From Actinomycetota bacterium (GTDB lineage Bacteria; Actinomycetota; Thermoleophilia; Gaiellales; Gaiellaceae): DNA of 24,491 nucleotides. Below, in pieces: positions 1 through 7,005 of the stretch. Location of the stretch: the NCBI GenBank assembly GCA_003162235.1, contig PMMN01000033.1, positions 17,935 through 42,425 of the forward strand, read 5' to 3'. Both the position numbers and the translations under genes were made by a program. Numbering within the stretch: the stretch's first letter is position 1; the number at the start of each line of letters is the position of its first letter. A model generated the notes under the pieces. The model ran no database searches. It was not told where the DNA came from and saw only the letters and a program-made list of their open reading frames with translations.

Positions 1-690
1 GTCAAGCAGATCCACTCGATGCAGAGCCTGCAGGCGCACGCGCCAGAGATGAAGGAGATCCAGAAGCGCTACAAGCACGACAAGCAGCGCCAGCAGCAGG
101 AGCTGATGCGCTTCTACAAAGAGAACAACATCAACCCGATGGCCTCCTGCCTACCGATGCTGGCGCAGTTCCCGGTCTTCATCGCTCTGTACTTCGTCCT
201 GAAGCACTTCGCCAAGCACCCGCCCTGCAACCTCCCGACCCCCAGGGGCGAGAAGGCCGGGGCCGCGTGCGTTGCGCGCGGCGACTTCTCCTGGCTCGGC
301 CACCACTTCTTCCCCAACATCGCCGCCAACATCATGGCGCATTGGAGCGGCTACCTGTTGCTCGTTATCTACGTCGGCAGTCAGCTCGCATCTACCTACT
401 TCATGTCGGCCACGGCGCAGAAGTCGCAGCGAATAATGATGATGGTCCTGCCCTTCGTGATCCTGCCCTTCATCCTGAGGTTCCCGACCGGGCTTGTCCT
501 CTACTGGGCGACGACGAACCTGTGGACGGTCGGGCAGGGCTTGATCACGAGAACACTCATCCCCAAGCCCGCAGCCCCGGCGAAGCGCTCCTCGCGGGCG
601 CCGTCGGCCGAGGAGAAACAGCAGCAGGCCGAGAAACACCCGCCGCAGCCGCCGCGGCGCGTCAAGCGCAAGAAGGGCAAGCGCCGCTGA
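1..690 (+). CDS. yidC: YidC/Oxa1 membrane protein insertase, 3' part
   Basis: This is the C-terminal part of the YidC/Oxa1/Alb3 insertase, which inserts and folds proteins in the cytoplasmic membrane alone or with SecYEG. The frame is open from base 1, so the true start and the first membrane segments lie left of the window. The visible part starts with the charged cytoplasmic hairpin (APEMKEIQKRYKHD, then QQQELMRFYKENNINPM). Three hydrophobic stretches follow: one around LPMLAQFPVFIALYFVL, one around SGYLLLVIYVGSQLA and a last pair around MMMVLPFVILPFILRF with GLVLYWATTNL. The tail is strongly basic (ends RRVKRKKGKRR), typical of YidC proteins that contact the ribosome. The stop shares one base with the jag start (TGATG), which implies translational coupling. 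The yidC-jag-rsmG-parAB order is the classic Gram-positive origin region. Confidence 0.95.
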   Translation, partial: VKQIHSMQSLQAHAPEMKEIQKRYKHDKQRQQQELMRFYKENNINPMASCLPMLAQFPVFIALYFVLKHFAKHPPCNLPTPRGEKAGAACVARGDFSWLGHHFFPNIAANIMAHWSGYLLLVIYVGSQLASTYFMSATAQKSQRIMMMVLPFVILPFILRFPTGLVLYWATTNLWTVGQGLITRTLIPKPAAPAKRSSRAPSAEEKQQQAEKHPPQPPRRVKRKKGKRR

Positions 691-1364
691 TGGGCGAACT
701 GCGAGCCGAAGTCGAAGGGTCCGACGTCGCCGAAGCGCGAGCGCGAGCGATCGAGGAGATCCGTCGCCAGGCGCCCTGGGTCGAAGAGGACGCTGTCAGG
801 TTGCAGGTCGTCGAGGAGGGAGAGCGAGGCCTGCTCGGCATCGGAGCACGGCCGGCACGGGTTGTCGCGTTCGCGCAGGTGTCCGAGCCTCCGAAACGGG
901 ACGAGAGCGAGCTCGCGGTGTCGGTTCGCGACTACGCAGAGCGGGTCGTTCGAGCGATCGGGGCGGAGTCGCACGTCGAGTTGAGCGAGGACGCGGAAGG
1001 GATCACCGTCCTCTTCGCCGGAGGCGATCTCGGCGTTCTCATCGGTCGGCGCGGCCAGACGATCGAAGCGATCGAGCAGCTCGCAAATGCGGTCGTCTAT
1101 CACCAGCTCGGGCCCGAAGCCAAGCGGATCACAGTCGACGCCGGCGGCTACCGCGAGCGCCAGAAGGTCGCCCTCAGCTACGCGGCCTTGCAGGCGGCCA
1201 AGCGTGCGATCTCGAGCGGCGAGCGGCAGGCCCTCGAGCCAATGAGCCCGTTCGAGCGCCGGCTCGTACACGAGCGCTTGAAGGGATACGCCGGGGTGAC
1301 CACGACGAGCGAAGGGGCGGATCCGAAACGCTACGTCGTCGTTCTACCCGCGGATGAAGTCTGA
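690..1364 (+). CDS. jag: Jag/KhpB RNA-binding protein (Jag-N, KH, R3H)
   Basis: A 224-residue RNA-binding protein of the Jag/KhpB family. In Firmicutes the family affects cell elongation and division and partners KhpA; the role here is inferred. Three domains are visible. An N-terminal Jag-N region carries the GLLGIGARPARV signature. A KH domain follows with the GRRG loop in VLIGRRGQTIEAIEQL. The C-terminal R3H domain has PMSPFERRLVHERLK, containing the R-x3-H motif. The ATG start shares a base with the yidC stop. It is preferred over upstream in-frame starts because those lie inside yidC in another frame and the Jag-N domain begins immediately after this ATG. The 3' end overlaps rsmG by 11 bp. 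Confidence 0.93.
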   Translation: MGELRAEVEGSDVAEARARAIEEIRRQAPWVEEDAVRLQVVEEGERGLLGIGARPARVVAFAQVSEPPKRDESELAVSVRDYAERVVRAIGAESHVELSEDAEGITVLFAGGDLGVLIGRRGQTIEAIEQLANAVVYHQLGPEAKRITVDAGGYRERQKVALSYAALQAAKRAISSGERQALEPMSPFERRLVHERLKGYAGVTTTSEGADPKRYVVVLPADEV

Positions 1365-1968
1365 GCACGACCCGCGACTCGAGCACTGGCTCGACGCTTT
1401 GCTCGAGACACCCGGGCTCACCTCGATACGCGATCGTGAGTCGGCCCGGCGAGAGCACGTCCTAGACAGCCTGGAAGCGGTTCCCCTCGCCGCCCGCTTC
1501 GCCGGTCCGATCGCCGATGTGGGCGCGGGCGGAGGCGCACCGGGTATTCCGCTCGCAGTCGCCTTCCCCGAGCGCGAAGTGACGCTGATCGAGTCGAACG
1601 AGCGCAAGTGCCGCTTTCTCGAGCGTTTCTGTAGAGAGTTCCCGAATCTACGTGTGATCTGCGGTCGGGCGGAGGAACAGGCGACCGACTCCTTCGGCGT
1701 GGTGACGGCGAAGGCTCTCGCTCCGCCGCCGGTCGCGCTCGAGTGGTGCCTCCCGCTCGTGAGTCCGGGTGGGGCGGCGATCCTCTTCAGCGGCCCACTC
1801 GACTGTGATCTCGCCTCGGTGGCGCGATTGCTCGGTGGCGGCGAGCCCGAACTGCACCCGGTCGGGGGATCGCGCGAGCGACTGCTGCTGGTGGTCCCCA
1901 AGCTCTCGCCGACGCCTCCGGGCTTCCCGCGGCGGCCCGGAATCGCACGCAAACGCCCGCTTGCCTAA
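1354..1968 (+). CDS. rsmG: 16S rRNA (guanine-N7) methyltransferase RsmG (GidB)
   Basis: A SAM-dependent class I methyltransferase that methylates N7 of G527 (E. coli numbering) in the 530 loop of 16S rRNA. The family is non-essential and its loss can give low-level streptomycin resistance. The 204-residue length is normal. Motif I is IADVGAGGGAPGIPLAVAF, followed by an acidic residue in LIESNERK for the SAM ribose. The VVTAKALAPP segment matches the conserved R/K-A motif, and the C-terminus PGFPRRPGIARKRPLA is the standard family ending. The ATG lies 11 bp inside jag. The stop TAA is also the left flanking trinucleotide of a short MITE-like palindrome starting at 1969. Confidence 0.95.
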   Translation: MKSEHDPRLEHWLDALLETPGLTSIRDRESARREHVLDSLEAVPLAARFAGPIADVGAGGGAPGIPLAVAFPEREVTLIESNERKCRFLERFCREFPNLRVICGRAEEQATDSFGVVTAKALAPPPVALEWCLPLVSPGGAAILFSGPLDCDLASVARLLGGGEPELHPVGGSRERLLLVVPKLSPTPPGFPRRPGIARKRPLA

Positions 1969-2012
1969 GAGCCTATTCCGGTAGGTCTGTACACCCCTGA
2001 CGGAAGCGGCTC
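1969..2012. repeat. Short MITE-like palindromic element, copy C
   Basis: A 44-bp imperfect palindrome directly abutting the rsmG stop. The left end GAGCCTATTCCGGTAGG and the reverse complement of the right end, GAGCCGCTTCCGTCAGG, match at 13 of 17 positions around a TGTACAC-type centre. The flanking trinucleotides are TAA (the rsmG stop) and TGA, one mismatch apart. The element matches the reverse complement of the copy at 20819 at 22 of 28 leading bases, and its ends resemble those of the two long copies at 6848 and 12269. As RNA it would form a long stem and could act as a 3' end or terminator for rsmG. The mobile-element reading is inference. Confidence 0.65.
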
Positions 2013-2056
2013 TGAGCCCCGGGGCCTGTCCGTGCTAGTGGGTAGAGTGGGGCGGC

Positions 2057-2812
2057 ATGGCAGGCCACATTTACGCGCTCGCAAACCAGAAGGGCGGGGT
2101 CGGAAAAACGACGACCGCGATCAACCTTGCCGCTTGCCTGGCCGAGGCCGGCGAGCCCGCCTTGGTGGTCGATCTCGACCCGCAGGCGAACGCGACTTCG
2201 GGCCTGGGCGAGCGTGCGAACGGCACCTCTTCGTACGACCTGCTCGACGGCGCTCCGCTCAACGAACTGATCAAGCACACGCGCTTCAGCAACCTCGACC
2301 TCATTCCCGCCAAGCCCGATCTGGCCGGCGCCGTGGTGGAGCTGGCGCAGCGCTCCGGGGGCGATCGCTACCTGGCCGATGCGCTCTCCGAGGCGACCGC
2401 GCGCTACCGATTCGTTTTTCTCGACTGTCCGCCCTCGCTCGGCCCGCTGACGGTGAACGCGCTTGCCGCCGCCGACCGCGTGCTCGTGCCGGTGCAGGCC
2501 GAGTACTACGCGCTCGAGGGTCTCTCTCAGCTGATGCGCTCGATCGAGCTAGTGCGCCGGCGCCTCAACCCGCGCCTGGCAATCGGCGGCGTACTGCTGA
2601 CCATGGTGGACGGACGGACGAGGCTCTCGGCCGACGTCGTCGCGGAGGTCAAGCGCCACTTTGGAGAGCTCGTCTTCAAGACCGCGGTGCCAAGATCGGT
2701 GCGGCTGGCCGAGGCGCCCAGCTTCGGGCTTCCCGTAATAGTCCACGATCGGCGCTCCTCGGGCGCCGAGGCCTACTGGAAGGTGGCGATGGAGCTTGTC
2801 GAGCGTGCTTGA
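2057..2812 (+). CDS. parA: Chromosome-partitioning ATPase ParA (Soj)
   Basis: A 251-residue Walker-type P-loop ATPase that binds DNA non-specifically as an ATP dimer and, with ParB-parS, drives origin segregation. The deviant Walker A motif KGGVGKTTT (residues 12-20) contains both signature lysines. The A' motif is VVDLDPQANATSGLG and the Walker B is FVFLDCPPSLGPL. The C-terminal VPRSVRLAEAPSFGLPV is the typical ParA switch region. The ATG start is right at the family N-terminus (MAGHIYALANQKGG). No canonical Shine-Dalgarno is obvious apart from a GGGG stretch 5 bases upstream. The 88-bp gap to rsmG holds the palindrome at 1969. parB begins inside the parA 3' end. Confidence 0.96.
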   Translation: MAGHIYALANQKGGVGKTTTAINLAACLAEAGEPALVVDLDPQANATSGLGERANGTSSYDLLDGAPLNELIKHTRFSNLDLIPAKPDLAGAVVELAQRSGGDRYLADALSEATARYRFVFLDCPPSLGPLTVNALAAADRVLVPVQAEYYALEGLSQLMRSIELVRRRLNPRLAIGGVLLTMVDGRTRLSADVVAEVKRHFGELVFKTAVPRSVRLAEAPSFGLPVIVHDRRSSGAEAYWKVAMELVERA

Positions 2813-3650
2813 CCGCACCAATCGCAGGGGGCTCGGGCGCGGGCTCGAGGTGCTGGTCGGCGGCGCCGGCGAGTCTGATCTCGTGCACCTGCCGCTGGAG
2901 ATGATCCACGCCAACCCGCGCCAACCGCGCAAGTCGTTCGGCTTGGAGGCGGCCGCCGGGCTCGCCGCCTCGGTCAAGGCGCAGGGCCTTTTACAGCCGC
3001 TGCTCGTTCGCGCTCGCAGCGAGGGCGGCTACGAGCTGATCGCAGGTGAGCGCCGCCTGCGCGCGGCCCGCGAGGCCGGGCTCGCCACGGTCCCGGCCGT
3101 GGTGCGGGAGGCGGACGACCGCGAAAGCCTCGTCCTGGGCCTGGTCGAGAACGTCGCCCGCGAGCAACTCTCGCCCGTCGAGGAGTCGCGTGCCTACGCC
3201 GTGCTGCTCGATGAGTTCGGACTCTCGCTGGGCGAGATCGCAGAGAGGGTCGGACGCTCGAAGCCGTCGGTCTCGAACCGCCTGCGCCTGCTCGAGCTCC
3301 CCGACGAGGTGCTCGAGATGCTCTCCGCCGGCGAGCTGAGCGAGGGCCACGCCCGCGCCGTACTCGCGCTCCCGGATCACGACGCCCGCAAGGCGCTAGC
3401 CCGCCGAGCCGTCAAGAACGGCCTCTCCGTGCGCCAGGTCGAGCAGGCGACCCGCGACGCCGGCGCTCCCCGCCAGCGCCGCCCTCGGCCCGAGCCTCTC
3501 GATCCGGCCCTCGCCTCTCGCGTGGCCACGGCGGCCGAGCAGCTGACCGGCTTTAGCGCCCGTGTCAGCCCAGGCAAGCTCGAGATTCGTTTCGAGAATG
3601 AGACCGAGCTGGCCGAGCTGGCCGAGGCGCTCGAGCGGGCTACCGGTTAG
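2805..3650 (+). CDS. parB: Chromosome-partitioning protein ParB (Spo0J)
   Basis: A CTPase clamp that loads at parS sites, spreads along DNA and stimulates ParA ATPase. The N-terminal RRGLGRGLEVLVGG is the ParA-contact peptide. The CTP-binding part includes GERRLRAAREAGL and ENVAREQLSPVEESRAY. A helix-turn-helix for parS recognition follows (LGEIAERVGRSKPSVSNRL), and then a C-terminal dimerisation segment with the KLEIRFENETELAEL strand-helix. I chose GTG 2805 because GGAG lies 10 bases upstream, inside parA. TTG 2796 is the in-frame alternative and adds three residues. Either start overlaps parA, which implies coupled translation. I found no good parS match (TGTTTCACGTGAAACA) in the window; see the imperfect palindrome at 16438. 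Confidence 0.95.
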   Translation: MLDRTNRRGLGRGLEVLVGGAGESDLVHLPLEMIHANPRQPRKSFGLEAAAGLAASVKAQGLLQPLLVRARSEGGYELIAGERRLRAAREAGLATVPAVVREADDRESLVLGLVENVAREQLSPVEESRAYAVLLDEFGLSLGEIAERVGRSKPSVSNRLRLLELPDEVLEMLSAGELSEGHARAVLALPDHDARKALARRAVKNGLSVRQVEQATRDAGAPRQRRPRPEPLDPALASRVATAAEQLTGFSARVSPGKLEIRFENETELAELAEALERATG

Positions 3651-3663
3651 TCCGCTTTTGTTC

Positions 3664-4077
3664 ATGGGCGACCCGCTCGTGAATCCGCCACTGCTCCGCA
3701 AGGTCGATTGCATCCGGCTCGCAGTCGATGACCTCGGCGCGGCGATCGCCTTCTACCAGAGGCTCGGTCACGACCTGATCTGGCGCCGCCCAGAGGCCGC
3801 GGGCTTGCGCCTGCCGGAGTCGAGCACCGAGCTCGTTCTGCAGACCGAGCAGCGCGATATCGAGGTGGATCTCCTGGTCGATGACGCCGAGCGCGCCGTC
3901 GAGCGGTTCGTCGCAGGCGGAGGAACTCTCGTCAACGGCCCTTTCGAGATCGAGATTGGCCGCTGCGCGGTGGTCTCCGACCCCTGGGGGAACACGCTCG
4001 TGCTGCTTGACATGAGCCGTGGGCCGCTGCCGGAAACGCGAGGCCAAGACGAGCCTCTTGTTGGCGAGGGCAAGTAG
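3664..4077 (+). CDS. VOC (glyoxalase/bleomycin-resistance) family protein
   Basis: A 137-residue single-domain protein of the vicinal oxygen chelate superfamily. The repeated beta-alpha-beta-beta-beta units are recognisable: VDCIRLAVDDLGAAIAFYQR at the start, TELVLQTEQ, VDLLVDDAERAVERFVAGG, and the terminal VVSDPWGNTLVLLD, which is the usual end of the fold with its metal-ligand region. Members include glyoxalase I, dioxygenases and resistance proteins; the substrate cannot be inferred here. The ATG lies 14 bases after the parB stop, so it is probably in the same transcript, although it has no functional link to segregation. A long open frame on the opposite strand (3640-4269) is a codon-bias shadow. 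Confidence 0.85.
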   Translation: MGDPLVNPPLLRKVDCIRLAVDDLGAAIAFYQRLGHDLIWRRPEAAGLRLPESSTELVLQTEQRDIEVDLLVDDAERAVERFVAGGGTLVNGPFEIEIGRCAVVSDPWGNTLVLLDMSRGPLPETRGQDEPLVGEGK

Positions 4078-4350
4078 CGAGACCGGGTACGGCGACTTCC
4101 ACGTTCCAAGGATTGGGTGGACTCGGAATAGGTGCCTCTCGCGCTCTCGGGGCGGTGCCGGCGGCGCGGGCTCGGAGAAGGCAGCGTGTTTATACGAACT
4201 GGTAGAGGATCGAGCGCCAGCCCAGCCAACGAGAATCGTCACTCCCGGTCCGGCCGCCGCGACCGACACGGCGGGCGCGGCTCACCCAACGCCGTCCCCA
4301 ATTTTGCGTGGAGTAGCGCGCCTTAGGCGCGCACCACTCGCCTCACGTCA
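4078..4350. other. Intergenic region between VOC gene and tRNA terminator
   Basis: About 270 bases in which I see no convincing gene. It contains a short perfect hairpin at 4316-4332 (GCGCGCC, loop TTA, GGCGCGC) without a following T-tract, and an AT-rich TTTATAC at about 4190 that could be part of a promoter on either strand. The plus-strand open frame running through it to 4456 ends by translating the antisense of the tRNA and is rejected. Confidence 0.5.
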
Positions 4351-4397
4351 CCGCCGAAAGTCGCGATGCCCTCCAAAGGAGGGCGGACTTTCGGCGG
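4351..4397 (-). terminator. Long two-tier stem-loop just 3' of tRNA-Ile
   Basis: A 47-base hairpin beginning five bases beyond the mature 3' end of the tRNA on the minus strand. The outer arms are perfect 12-bp complements (CCGCCGAAAGTC and GACTTTCGGCGG). After a small asymmetric internal loop come inner arms GCCCTCC and GGAGGGC around an AAA loop. There is no T-run on either strand, so this is a T-less terminator or a 3' processing/stability structure, not a textbook intrinsic terminator. It could also stop plus-strand transcription from the parAB side. Confidence 0.7.
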
Positions 4398-4401
4398 TTA
4401 G

Positions 4402-4475
4402 TGGGCGATGGTGGATTCGAACCACCGACCTCCGCCTTATCAGAGCGGCGCTCTAACCAACTGAGCTAATCGCCC
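4402..4475 (-). tRNA. tRNA-Ile (anticodon GAT)
   Basis: The reverse complement folds as a 74-nt cloverleaf. The acceptor arms are GGGCGAT and ATCGCCC with discriminator A. The D arm is GCTC-AGTTGGTTA-GAGC. The anticodon arm is CCGCT-CTGATAA-GGCGG with one T-G pair next to the loop and anticodon GAT. The variable region is AGGTC and the T arm is GGTGG-TTCGAAT-CCACC. CCA is not encoded: the next genomic bases read CTA. It stands alone, outside an rRNA operon. A TATCAT about 10-15 bases upstream of the 5' end is a possible -10 box. Confidence 0.97.
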
Positions 4476-4560
4476 GCGCGGCTGCGGATGATAGCTCGCT
4501 CGTCGGTCCGGCGCGGGCAGGCGATGGAGAGTTGGTGGTTTCCTCCGATAACACCGAGGC

Positions 4561-4566
4561 TACAAT
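4561..4566 (+). promoter_or_regulatory. Possible -10 box of the DUF151 nuclease gene
   Basis: TACAAT matches the sigma70-type -10 consensus at five of six positions. It lies 18 bases before the ATG at 4585, leaving a leader of about a dozen bases with a TAGGG Shine-Dalgarno-like stretch 7 bases before the start. No good -35 hexamer is visible at 16-18 bp (GTTTCC is the best candidate), so support is modest. Confidence 0.35.
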
Positions 4567-4584
4567 CGAAAGTAGGGCCGAGCG

Positions 4585-5100
4585 ATGATCAGGATGGAGA
4601 TCTACGGAGTCAGCTTCGATCTCGTCGGCAAGACGCCGATCGTCCTGCTGAAGATGGTCGGAGGCAACAAGTTCTTGCCGATCTGGATCGGCCATCCAGA
4701 GGCGGCGGCGATTCTGATGAAGCTGCAGGACGCGCCCGTTCCGCGACCGATGACGCACGACCTTGCCGCCGACATCGTTCAGCAGCTAGGCGGCGAGGTG
4801 GTCTCGATCGCCGTGACCGAGCTGCGCGACAGCACCTTCTACGCCAGCATCACGGTGCGCCAGAACGGCGCCGAGATAGAGATCGACTCCCGCCCCTCCG
4901 ACGCCATCGCCATCGCCATCCGCGTCGATGCCCCCATCTTCGCCTCCGACGAGGTGATGGAGGAATCCGCGGTCGAGTTCGAAGGCGAGGAAAGTGAGGA
5001 GGAGATGGTTGACCAGTTCAAGCAGTTCCTGGAGACCGTCTCGCCGGAGGAATTCGCTCTCGGCGACGAGGGCGAGCAGGGCGGTGAGGAAGAGAGCTAG
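4585..5100 (+). CDS. Bifunctional nuclease family protein (DUF151)
   Basis: A 171-residue DUF151/BFN-domain protein. Plant homologues show RNase and DNase activity; the bacterial role is mostly unestablished. The domain fills residues 1-120. It has the typical opening strand MEIYGVSFDLVGKTPIVLLK, the NKFLPIWIGHPEAAAI segment, RPMTHDLAADIVQQLG, and the DSRPSDAIAIAIRVDAPIF core that is the strongest family signature. The C-terminal 50 residues are very acidic (EFEGEESEEEMVDQF and the EQGGEEES end), and an acidic tail is common in actinobacterial members. ATG 4585 has a TAGGG 7 bases upstream; ATG 4594 is an alternative. The gene converges on the chorismate mutase with a strong hairpin between them. 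Confidence 0.92.
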   Translation: MIRMEIYGVSFDLVGKTPIVLLKMVGGNKFLPIWIGHPEAAAILMKLQDAPVPRPMTHDLAADIVQQLGGEVVSIAVTELRDSTFYASITVRQNGAEIEIDSRPSDAIAIAIRVDAPIFASDEVMEESAVEFEGEESEEEMVDQFKQFLETVSPEEFALGDEGEQGGEEES

Positions 5101-5104
5101 CGAT

Positions 5105-5127
5105 AGGTCGGTCGCCGCGACCGACCT
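5105..5127. terminator. Bidirectional hairpin between convergent genes
   Basis: A perfect 9-bp stem (AGGTCGGTC and GACCGACCT) with a five-base GCCGC loop, starting four bases after the nuclease stop and ending eleven bases before the chorismate mutase stop. It is symmetric between convergent genes and has no T-tract, consistent with a bidirectional terminator in a high-GC genome. Confidence 0.7.
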
Positions 5128-5138
5128 GCGCCGGGAAT

Positions 5139-5417
5139 CTAGCGAGCGGACTCGCGTTTGCTCAGCGTCAGCACGATCTCGTACAGCTCCAGCAGGGCCT
5201 CGTCCGAGACAGTCCCGTCGTTGGCCTCGCGCCACGTTGCGAGCAGCTGCTGCTCGCGCTCTGGATCGACGAGGGCGTACCCGCGTTCCTGCTTGTGGCT
5301 CCGGATCCTGGCGGCAGCCTGCAGGCGACGGGCGAAGGCTGCTACGAGATCCCGGTCGGCGGCGGCGATCTCCTCGCGCAGCGAAAGAAGAACGGGATCT
5401 ACGCCTTGGTCGCTCAT
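5139..5417 (-). CDS. Chorismate mutase, AroQ class
   Basis: A 92-residue all-helical AroQ-type chorismate mutase domain, which converts chorismate to prephenate for Phe/Tyr synthesis. Family features are visible: the N-terminal helix LLSLREEIAAADRDLVAAFA with the conserved Arg and Asp, ARRLQAAARIRSHKQERG carrying the active-site Arg and Lys (KxExG), DPEREQQLL for the second helix, and the final helix SDEALLELYEIVLTLSKRES. I chose the second ATG (5417, MSDQGVDP) because it sits next to the domain. ATG 5438 would add seven residues, and neither has a clear ribosome site. It may be cotranscribed with the L,D-transpeptidase 43 bases upstream. Fused or regulatory domains are absent, so this is a stand-alone mutase. 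Confidence 0.85.
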   Translation of the reverse strand: MSDQGVDPVLLSLREEIAAADRDLVAAFARRLQAAARIRSHKQERGYALVDPEREQQLLATWREANDGTVSDEALLELYEIVLTLSKRESAR

Positions 5418-5460
5418 GGGTCGGAGATGGTAGCCCATGCGCGTACCGATCTAGCTCGTA

Positions 5461-6795
5461 CTAGTAGTGAATGAGGACGCGCGTGTGGGCCGGAATGAGA
5501 CCATAGAGACGGATCGCAACCCACATCGGCACGCGCACGCAGCCATGGGAGGCCGGGTAAGGAGGCACGACCACGTAGCCGTGAATGGCGAAAGCACCGG
5601 TAAAGAAGTTCGAGTAGTACATGACCGCCCCGCCCGGAACTTTGCTGTAGACGTGGAAAATCCCGATCGGCGTGTTCCCCGTCGCTCCGGTCGAAACAGG
5701 AACGATCAACGTCACCTTGCTATTGCGCACGACGTAAAGAACCTGCTTGGTCTTGTCGACCTCGATGTAGTTACCCAGCAGCCGTGGCCGTGGAGGCTTG
5801 TCGTGGCCGAGCGCTAACCACGTCGCAGCGCTCACTGTGCCGGTGCGCGGGAGACCGGCAAGTTTCTGAACCGCGTAGACCGCTTCGAGCGTGTCGGCGC
5901 CGAAGATCGAGTCGGTACGTGGAAGCGCGAAGTGATGGGAGATGAGCTCGCGCTCGAGCAGGCGCACGCTGGGCCCCCGCGAGCCGAGACTAAGTACGGG
6001 CGCCGTCACCTTGAAGTGGAACTTGCCCCCGGCCGACCGGTAGCCGTCGCGGGGCGCGACCGCCACCCAGGCGGTGTAGGCCCCGCTTCGAGAGGTCGGG
6101 AGGCGGAAAGGTTTCCCGGCGCTGAAGGTTCGAGTCATGACGCGATGTCCGCGGCGCACGGCCACCAGCCGGAGCTTGCCGGCGGCGGCCGGGCGCAGAC
6201 TCGAGTAGAGCAAGAGCGACTGCCCGACGATCCGCGTACCCCTCAGGGAGGTCCTAAGCAGCGGCTGGATCGGAGCGATGGTGGGATCGGACACGACCGC
6301 ACCGGAACGAGCGATGTAAGGCCCCGGGGTCTCGAGGGGGAGGTGGAAGACGAAGCTGCCGTCGGCAGCGGTCAGAGTCTGCGCGACCACGTTACCGCCG
6401 AGCAGGAGATCGACGCCCACGGCGTTCTTAGCCGGTAAGAGCCGCCCGCCGATCGAGCCGGTCTCGCGGTACCGGGTTACCGCCGGCGACTCCAGCTGAA
6501 GTGCCAGGGATTCGATCGCGAAGGTCGTGACGATCGATCCGTCGGCGCTGAACGTGACCGTGAAAGCGCCCGGCGTGAATGTGTGCGCAATCGTCGCGCC
6601 GTCGCCCGTCTGGCCGTCACCGAAGTCCCAGTGATAGGCAGAGCCGCTGCAACCGGCCGCGGTGAAGGTCACGGGCAGCGGCGCGGGCCCGATGAGAACG
6701 CTTGCGCCGGCGGAACAGATAGACGCATGTGCCGGCGTGGCAGCTCCGAGCGGTACAGCAACGAGAGCGATCGCAAGAAGCACCGGAAGCCGCAT
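5461..6795 (-). CDS. Secreted L,D-transpeptidase with PKD and peptidoglycan-binding domains
   Basis: A 444-residue exported protein that would form 3-3 or Lpp-type cross-links in peptidoglycan. The signal peptide MRLPVLLAIALVAVPLGAA ends near ATPAHA. Residues of about 25-90 form a PKD-like domain (YHWDFGDGQTGDGATIAHTF). Two beta-rich Ig-like segments follow to about residue 265. A PG_binding_1 domain is next (SLGSRGPSVRLLERELI ... FGADTLEAVYAVQKLAGL). The C-terminal YkuD catalytic domain has FAIHGYVVVPPYPASHGCVR, with the catalytic Cys in SHGC at about residue 419. The PKD domain in front of YkuD is an unusual combination. The minus-strand start has a TATTCT about 9 bases upstream, compatible with a near-leaderless transcript. 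A long MITE-like element lies further upstream. Confidence 0.93.
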   Translation of the reverse strand: MRLPVLLAIALVAVPLGAATPAHASICSAGASVLIGPAPLPVTFTAAGCSGSAYHWDFGDGQTGDGATIAHTFTPGAFTVTFSADGSIVTTFAIESLALQLESPAVTRYRETGSIGGRLLPAKNAVGVDLLLGGNVVAQTLTAADGSFVFHLPLETPGPYIARSGAVVSDPTIAPIQPLLRTSLRGTRIVGQSLLLYSSLRPAAAGKLRLVAVRRGHRVMTRTFSAGKPFRLPTSRSGAYTAWVAVAPRDGYRSAGGKFHFKVTAPVLSLGSRGPSVRLLERELISHHFALPRTDSIFGADTLEAVYAVQKLAGLPRTGTVSAATWLALGHDKPPRPRLLGNYIEVDKTKQVLYVVRNSKVTLIVPVSTGATGNTPIGIFHVYSKVPGGAVMYYSNFFTGAFAIHGYVVVPPYPASHGCVRVPMWVAIRLYGLIPAHTRVLIHY

Positions 6796-6847
6796 AGCCG
6801 TGCAGAATACCCCGGCCGGCGGCTCTGGGGAAGAGCAACGAGACTTA

Positions 6848-7005
6848 GGGCCTATCCCAATAGGCCTTCACACCCGACGCGGCCGATCCGCGGCGTCAGC
6901 AACCGGAGAACTGTTCAACGCACTCCCAGTGCGTCTTCACAGCCCCCGGCTACTGGCATCCACGGCTTGACCACGCCGGTCGCACATTCCTACCGCGATC
7001 GGCCC
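6848..7005. repeat. Long MITE-like element, copy A
   Basis: A 158-bp non-coding element between the L,D-transpeptidase and the CPBP gene. It has inverted ends GGGCCTAT and ATCGGCCC and is flanked by a perfect TTA direct repeat (6845-6847 and 7006-7008). It contains several hairpins: GGCCTAT-CCCA-ATAGGCC at the left end, CGCGG-CCGAT-CCGCG, and a perfect ACGCACT-CCC-AGTGCGT at 6918-6934. It aligns along its length with copy B at 12269-12427, best over CGCAYTCCCAGTGCG, CTTCAC and TGGCAT-CACGGCT. The right flanking TTA is, on the minus strand, the TAA stop of the CPBP gene. No reading frame with coding character is present, so it would need a transposase supplied elsewhere. Confidence 0.75.

Noticed and set aside
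267..689. Upstream in-frame extension of jag inside yidC
   Set aside because: The extension overlaps conserved YidC coding sequence, and the Jag-N domain starts at the ATG at 690.
3640..4269. Long minus-strand frame opposite the VOC gene
   Set aside because: The plus strand encodes a clear VOC fold; the minus frame is a high-GC codon-bias shadow with no motif.
4316..4332. GCGCGCC-TTA-GGCGCGC hairpin as a separate terminator
   Set aside because: Short, GC-only stem without a T-tract and 239 bases from the nearest upstream stop; possible by chance in this composition.
4019..4456. Plus-strand open frame of 145 codons ending in a WWIRTTDLRLIR-like peptide
   Set aside because: Its 3' end is the antisense of the tRNA-Ile gene, a well-known source of false proteins, and the rest lacks any domain.
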